Source: Rhodospirillaceae bacterium CCH5-H10
GTDB lineage: Bacteria > Pseudomonadota > Alphaproteobacteria > Reyranellales > Reyranellaceae
Assembly: GCA_001557035.1 (NCBI GenBank)
Contig: LSKJ01000698.1
Span: forward strand, 1-17,209
Length of the DNA: 17,209 nucleotides
Direction of reading: 5' to 3'
This document shows, in pieces, positions 13,543-17,209 of this stretch. Position 1 is the stretch's first letter. Each line of letters opens with the position of its first letter. Position numbers and translations under genes: made by a program. The notes under the pieces were generated by a model. The model was not told the DNA's origin, ran no database searches, and saw only the letters and a program-made list of their open reading frames with translations.

Positions 13543-15951
13543 CTAGAGGAGAAAATCCGAAGCGGTGAGCGTCGGGAGGCCGGCGACCGCGATCGAGAAG
13601 TCCGCGACTTGGTCGCCGTTCACATCGCCTAGAACCAGCGTATAGCTCCCCGACGTCGCCGTGCGCAGTTCGCCCGCCGCCCCGGAGAAGGCGGTGGCGC
13701 CGATGAAGGTGAAGGCCTGATCGCCACCTGCAACCGTGTCGGCGTCCAGGGCGACGAGATCGATGAGGTCTCCCTGGCTCGCGGAGAAGTCCACGATCGT
13801 GTCGCGCCCCGAGGCGGCCACCGTCGAATCGGACAGCGCGGTGAAGACGAATGTGTCGGCGCCGCCGCCGCCGGTCAGGTGATCGGCACCTGCCAGCCCC
13901 GTCAGCTCATCGTCGCTCGCGCCGCCGATGACGATGTTGTCGAGAGCATTGCCCGTCGCCGCGAAGCTGCCCGTGCCGATGAAGGTGAGCCGTTCGACGT
14001 TGTCGTCCAGCGTGTAGCTGGCGAGCGTCGTCGTCACGCGATCCGAACTGCCGCCATCCGCCAATTCGATCACCACGTCGCCGGCATCGTCGACGCGATA
14101 AGTGTCCTTGCCGATGCCGCCCGCCATCGTGTCGGCACCGGCGCCACCGTCGAGCGAATCGTCGCCGGCGTCGCCCGTGAGCGTGTCGTCGCCCGCACCC
14201 CCGACGACGACATTGTCGAGGCCGTTGCCGGTACCGGCGAAGTCGCCCGTTCCGTTGAAGGTCAGCCTCTCGACGTTGGCGGCCAGGGTGTAGCTCGAGA
14301 GGCTGGTGGCCACCCGGTCGGCGGTGCCGCCGTTCGCGGCTTCGACGACCACGTCGCCGGCATCGTCGACCCGATAGGTGTCATCGCCGGTCCCGCCCGT
14401 CATCGTGTCGGCACCCGTACCGCCGTCGAGATCGTCGTTGCCCGCGGCGCCAGTCAACGTGTCGTTGCCGCCCAGTCCCCACAGCATGTCGGCCTGGGAG
14501 ACGCCGACGATCGTGTTGGCCAGCGCATTGCCCCTGCCGGCGTGGCTCGTGGCCCCCGTGAAGGTGAGGTTCTCGACGGCCGCTCCAAGGTCGTAGCTCG
14601 CGAGGCCGGTACGCACGGTGTCGACGCCCTCTCCCGACAGTTCGACGACGAGGTCGCCGACATTCTCGACCGTGTAGGTATCGTCGCCGGTGCCGCCCAC
14701 CATCGTATCGGCGCCGGCGACGCCATTCAGCGTGTCGTCGCCGTCGAACCCGCGCAGCGTATCGGCGCGCGACGCACCGATGATGATGTTGGCAAGCGCA
14801 TTGCCATCGCCGGCATGGGCGATCGCGCCGCTGAAAGTCAGGTTCTCGACGTTCGCGGCCAGCGTATGGCCGGCGAGCGCCGTCAGGACCGTGTCCGTGC
14901 CTTCGCCGACATTCTCCGTGACGACATCGCCCGCATTGTCGACCGTATAGGTATCGTTGCCGACACCACCGAGCATCGTATCGACGCCGGCACCGCCGTC
15001 GATCGTGTCGTTGCCATCGAGCCCCGACAGGGTGTCGGAGCCAGTGCCCCCCGTGAGCGCGTTGGCGAGCGCATTGCCGACGCCGACATGGCTGCCCCCG
15101 CCGCTGAACCGCAGGTTCTCCAGGTTGGCCGTGAGCGTATAGCTCGCCAGACCCGTCCTCACCTCGTCGGTTCCTTCGTCCGCATTCTCCGTGACGATGT
15201 CGTCCGGACTGCCGACGGAATAAACATCGTTGCCGAGGCCACCGGCCATCGTATCGACGCCTGCGCCGCCGTTCAGCTGGTCGTCGCCACCCAGGCCCAG
15301 CAGCGTGTCGTCGCCGTCGCCGCCGAACAGGATGTTGTTCGTGTCGTTGCCCGTGCCGGAAAAGTTGCCGGCTCCCGTGAAACTGAGAGATTCGACGTTG
15401 GCGCCCAGCGTATAGGCCGACAGCGTCGTCGATGCGCTGTCGAATCCCTCGTCCTCCAATTCGACGATGACGTCCCCGGCATCGTCGACGACATAGGTGT
15501 CGCCGTTCCGCCCGCCGGTCATCGTGTCGGCGCCGCCGCGGCCGTCCAGCCGGTCTTCGCCGTTGCCGCCGACGAGCCGGTTGTTCAGTTCGTTGCCCGT
15601 CGCCGAGGCGCCGGTCTCGAAATCGCCCAGCGTATAGGTCAGGAAGAGATCTTCGACGTGGGAAGGCAGCGTGAAGCTGACGAGGCTCTGGACGGTGTCG
15701 TGGCCTTCATCCGCGTTCTCGATCACCGTGTCGCCGGCGACATTGACGAGGTAGATGTCGTCGCCCGTTCCGCCCGACATCGTGTCGGTGCCGATGCCGC
15801 CATCCAGCGTGTCGTCGTCGCTACCGCCATCCAGGATGTCGGTGCCGTTCAGCCCGCGGAGAATGTCGTCTCCGCCGAGGCCGGAGATCGTGTCTGCACC
15901 ACTCGTGCCCGTGAGTGTTTCGCCGTCCGGAGTGCCGATAATGTCAGCCAT
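13543..15951 (-). CDS. RTX-repeat calcium-binding protein, type I secreted
   Basis: An 802-residue acidic protein made largely of RTX repeats, expected to fold into Ca2+-bound parallel beta-rolls outside the cell. There is no N-terminal signal; residues 8-66 already hold GxDTL/GGxGDD nonapeptides (GGDDILRGLNGTDILDGG). Blocks recur with DTM-x-GG at residues 56, 142, 233, 324, 415, 516 and 607, each followed by Y-x-V-x-x-x-GD-x-V-x-E, then ASYTLxANVExLxFxG. The C-terminus, from TFVFTALSDSTVAASGRDTIVD (about 700) through GDVNGDQVADFSIAVAG to ASDFLL, resembles the serralysin-type secretion domain. ATG 15951 has GGAGGG six bases upstream; an earlier in-frame ATG (16008) lacks one. No catalytic domain is seen, so adhesin, surface-layer or matrix protein are options. 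No ABC/MFP/TolC exporter genes are nearby. Confidence 0.88.
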   Translation of the reverse strand: MADIIGTPDGETLTGTSGADTISGLGGDDILRGLNGTDILDGGSDDDTLDGGIGTDTMSGGTGDDIYLVNVAGDTVIENADEGHDTVQSLVSFTLPSHVEDLFLTYTLGDFETGASATGNELNNRLVGGNGEDRLDGRGGADTMTGGRNGDTYVVDDAGDVIVELEDEGFDSASTTLSAYTLGANVESLSFTGAGNFSGTGNDTNNILFGGDGDDTLLGLGGDDQLNGGAGVDTMAGGLGNDVYSVGSPDDIVTENADEGTDEVRTGLASYTLTANLENLRFSGGGSHVGVGNALANALTGGTGSDTLSGLDGNDTIDGGAGVDTMLGGVGNDTYTVDNAGDVVTENVGEGTDTVLTALAGHTLAANVENLTFSGAIAHAGDGNALANIIIGASRADTLRGFDGDDTLNGVAGADTMVGGTGDDTYTVENVGDLVVELSGEGVDTVRTGLASYDLGAAVENLTFTGATSHAGRGNALANTIVGVSQADMLWGLGGNDTLTGAAGNDDLDGGTGADTMTGGTGDDTYRVDDAGDVVVEAANGGTADRVATSLSSYTLAANVERLTFNGTGDFAGTGNGLDNVVVGGAGDDTLTGDAGDDSLDGGAGADTMAGGIGKDTYRVDDAGDVVIELADGGSSDRVTTTLASYTLDDNVERLTFIGTGSFAATGNALDNIVIGGASDDELTGLAGADHLTGGGGADTFVFTALSDSTVAASGRDTIVDFSASQGDLIDLVALDADTVAGGDQAFTFIGATAFSGAAGELRTATSGSYTLVLGDVNGDQVADFSIAVAGLPTLTASDFLL
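13861..15786 (-). repeat. Tandem ~273-bp repeats inside the RTX gene
   Basis: Seven DTM-x-GG landmarks are spaced 86, 91, 91, 91, 101 and 91 residues apart, so the gene carries an internal tandem array with a period of about 91 codons. The 101-residue step contains one extra calcium-binding nonapeptide (GAAGNDDLDGG). The units share long stretches such as DDAGDVV and ASYTL but are diverged at the nucleotide level, so this is an old protein-level repeat, not a CRISPR or recent amplification. Confidence 0.85.
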
Positions 15952-16040
15952 GCGACGCCCTCCATTGCAGACTCGCTGCATTCTGCGAGCTACGGGATTC
16001 AACCGCAAGTCGCCCGACGCGTTTAAATTTCTCCAATTTG

Positions 16041-16053
16041 CGCACGGCGTGCG
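16041..16053. promoter_or_regulatory. Inverted repeat in the RTX-tetR gap
   Basis: CGCAC-GGC-GTGCG is a 5-bp inverted repeat with a 3-bp centre, in the 152-bp gap between the divergent RTX and TetR genes. A looser AAATT-N5-AATTT precedes it at 16025-16039. Either could be an operator; there is no second copy to support them. No convincing promoter hexamers were found for the RTX gene. Confidence 0.3.
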
Positions 16054-16086
16054 AAACGACGGCGTCTGTTGCGGTGAAGTGCTTTG

Positions 16087-16105
16087 ATGTAACGTGCCTT
16101 AACAT
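16087..16105. promoter_or_regulatory. Putative TetR operator at its own start codon
   Basis: ATGTAA-N6-TTAACAT, an imperfect inverted repeat (the right half reversed reads ATGTTAA). The final AT are the first two bases of the TetR gene start codon. The same 13 fixed bases with the same 6-bp gap recur at 16786-16804 before the next gene. Overlap with the start region is where an autorepressor site is expected. Confidence 0.5.
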
Positions 16106-16742
16106 GAGCTGGAAGCGTAACGACGGTGAGGAACGGAAGTATCACCACGGCAGCCTGCGCGAGGCGCTGATCAAGGCCGCCCGCGACCTCATCAAGGAAA
16201 AGGGGCCGGCAGGCTTCACCTTCGCCGATGCCGCCCGTTCCGCCGGCGTGAGCCCGGCCGCGCCCTACCGTCATTTCCGCGACCGCGACGCGCTGATGGC
16301 CGATGTGGCCCGCGAGGGGTTCGAGCGCTTCGCCGCCATGCTGACGACCGGCTGGGCCAACGGAAGGCCCGACCCGATCACGGCCTTCCACAATGTCGGC
16401 AGGGCCTATCTCACCTTCGCGCGCGCCGAGCCCGCCTACTACGCCGCGATGTTCGAGTCGGGCATTTCGGCCGATGCCAACACCGATCTGCGCGCCGCGT
16501 CCGAGCGGGCCTTCGCCGTGCTGCGCACCGCTGCCGACCAGCTCGTGACGTTGCTGCCGGCCGCCAGGAGGCCGCCGGCGCTGATGATGAGCCTGCACAT
16601 TTGGTCGATGTCGCACGGCATCGCGTCCCTGTTCGGCCGCGGCGATTCCGGCCGGCGGCCCCTGCCCATGTCGGCCGAGGAGCTTCTGGAGTCCGAAATG
16701 CTCATCTACCTGCAGGGGCTGGGTTTTCCCGCCTCGCCGTGA
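16104..16742 (+). CDS. TetR/AcrR family regulator with WHG C-terminal domain
   Basis: A 212-residue DNA-binding regulator. HHGSLREALIKAARDLIKEKG (14-34) is helix 1 and FTFADAARSAGVSPAAPYRH (38-57) the helix-turn-helix, followed by FRDRDALM. The C-terminal part has W167-S-M-S-H171-G172, the signature of the WHG subgroup (TetR_C_33), in which the ligand is usually unknown. The frame is open upstream to 16038, but the ATG at 16104 gives the normal N-terminus (a short charged arm). No clear ribosome-binding site is present, so leaderless or weak translation is likely. Divergent from the RTX gene and upstream of the DUF2852 gene. The shared inverted repeat at 16087 and 16786 suggests autoregulation and control of the next gene. 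Confidence 0.88.
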   Translation: MSWKRNDGEERKYHHGSLREALIKAARDLIKEKGPAGFTFADAARSAGVSPAAPYRHFRDRDALMADVAREGFERFAAMLTTGWANGRPDPITAFHNVGRAYLTFARAEPAYYAAMFESGISADANTDLRAASERAFAVLRTAADQLVTLLPAARRPPALMMSLHIWSMSHGIASLFGRGDSGRRPLPMSAEELLESEMLIYLQGLGFPASP

Positions 16743-16760
16743 AAGTTTTTCGGCGGCCTA

Positions 16761-16790
16761 TTGACTCCCAAGGTCCTCGTCCCCAATGTA
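16761..16790 (+). promoter_or_regulatory. Putative promoter of the DUF2852 gene
   Basis: TTGACT at 16761-16766 is a good -35; a weak -10 (CAATGT or AATGTA, 16784-16790) follows after 17-18 bases. The putative operator at 16786-16804 would cover the -10 and start site, a position suited to repression. Confidence 0.45.
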
Positions 16791-16819
16791 AATGTCGTTA
16801 ACATTCACATCGTTAACAT
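16786..16819. promoter_or_regulatory. Second TetR-type operator plus GTTAACAT direct repeat
   Basis: ATGTAA-N6-TTAACAT at 16786-16804 repeats the pattern found at the TetR start codon. In addition CGTTAACAT occurs at 16796-16804 and again at 16811-16819, a direct repeat with a 15-bp period, each copy containing the palindrome GTTAAC. This AT-rich island stands out from the GC-rich surroundings and lies 20-50 bp before the DUF2852 start. Confidence 0.5.
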
Positions 16820-16839
16820 CATCAAAAGGGGGCTCCCGC

Positions 16840-17209
16840 ATGGGCCTGATCGAAAAAATAGACGACCTCGGCAAGCCGGCGTGGATCGCGCTCATGGTGC
16901 TGAGCTTCATCCTGTTCTGGCCGGTCGGCCTGGCCCTTCTCATCTATCTCAAAGGGAGTGGACGCATGTTTTGCTCGAAGCGCTACGGTCAATGGAACAT
17001 GCCGGACGGCCGTTCGTGCCGTGAGGAGTTTCGCGGCTGGAAGCGTCGCCACGGCTGGGGTCGCCACAGCAGCAGCGGCAACGTCGCCTTCGACGAGTAT
17101 CGCGAGGAGACACTGAACCGCCTCGACGAGGAGCAGCGCGAGTTTCGCGACTTCCTCGACAAGTTGCGGGCCGCCAAGGATCGCGCCGAGTTCGACCAGT
17201 TCATGGCCG
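16840..17209 (+). CDS. DUF2852 family membrane-anchored protein, 5' part
   Basis: Reads open from ATG 16840 to the window edge (123 codons, no stop), so it is incomplete. Residues 14-37 (AWIALMVLSFILFWPVGLALLIYL) form one transmembrane helix after a short N-terminal arm. Then come GRMFCSKRYG, a basic stretch (REEFRGWKRRHGWGRH) and an acidic coiled-coil-like segment EYREETLNRLDEEQREFRDF ending in AEFDQFMA. This order matches the alphaproteobacterial DUF2852 family, whose function is unknown. AAAGGGGG seven bases upstream supports the start. Located 97 bp downstream of the TetR gene with its own promoter-like elements and candidate operator. Confidence 0.85.
   Translation, partial: MGLIEKIDDLGKPAWIALMVLSFILFWPVGLALLIYLKGSGRMFCSKRYGQWNMPDGRSCREEFRGWKRRHGWGRHSSSGNVAFDEYREETLNRLDEEQREFRDFLDKLRAAKDRAEFDQFMA

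Noticed and set aside
12619..13632. 337-codon plus-strand open frame across argC and its leader
   Set aside because: Antisense to argC and to the leader ORF, crosses the terminator, and has no domain signature.
13861..15786. Regular spacing suggesting a CRISPR or minisatellite
   Set aside because: The period is about 273 bp, units are diverged in nucleotide sequence, and the frame is continuously coding with RTX motifs.
13879..16026. Long plus-strand open frame (715 codons) opposite the RTX gene
   Set aside because: It is the antisense shadow of the regular Gly/Asp codon repeats. The minus frame has RTX motifs, a good ribosome-binding site and a family C-terminus; the plus frame has none.

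Overview
The window is about 17 kb of GC-rich, densely coded chromosomal DNA from an alphaproteobacterium. The lineage call rests on gene content: a plant-type/alphaproteobacterial glutamate-cysteine ligase, ubiquinone genes, a bacterial METTL20-like methyltransferase, a DUF2852 protein and a CTTGAC-type -35 element. A Rhodospirillales/Reyranella-like host is a guess only. I see no plasmid, phage or transposase genes, and no tRNA or rRNA genes.

Positions 1-4200 hold, on the minus strand, the start of a VOC/glyoxalase-fold protein (cut by the window edge), gshA (glutathione synthesis, first step) and rsmE (16S rRNA U1498 methylation). Divergently, on the plus strand, lie ubiA (ubiquinone ring prenylation) and, 5 bp later, an ETF-beta lysine methyltransferase homologue. 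Positions 4200-8400 hold plus-strand genes: a Cys-rich YkgJ-like protein, a DMT/EamA permease, creA, a CitE/HpcH-type lyase and a GST-like protein. Several of these are separated by inverted-repeat elements. Positions 8400-12300 hold a putative Fe(II)/2-oxoglutarate oxygenase (minus), divergent ubiD, and a MATE exporter convergent with argC. Positions 12290-16000 (minus) hold argC and a large RTX-repeat, type I-secreted-type protein. Positions 16100-17209 hold a TetR/AcrR regulator with a WHG-type C-terminal domain and the first part of a DUF2852 membrane protein that runs off the window.

The most interesting signal is between the RTX gene and argC. On the argC strand there is a CTTGACG -35 element, then an almost leaderless 32-codon ORF with eleven Arg codons (five consecutive), then a hairpin, then an intrinsic terminator with a U-tract just before the argC ribosome-binding site. 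This has the architecture of a ribosome-mediated transcription attenuator sensing arginyl-tRNA, which to my knowledge is not an established control for argC. A second regulatory signal is the shared pattern ATGTAA-N6-TTAACAT. One copy overlaps the start codon of the TetR gene and the other lies in front of the DUF2852 gene, suggesting an autoregulated TetR with a neighbouring target. Three copies of an inverted pair of ~30-bp repeats and one copy of a different hairpin pair, with compensatory changes between its halves, occupy the intergenic gaps.
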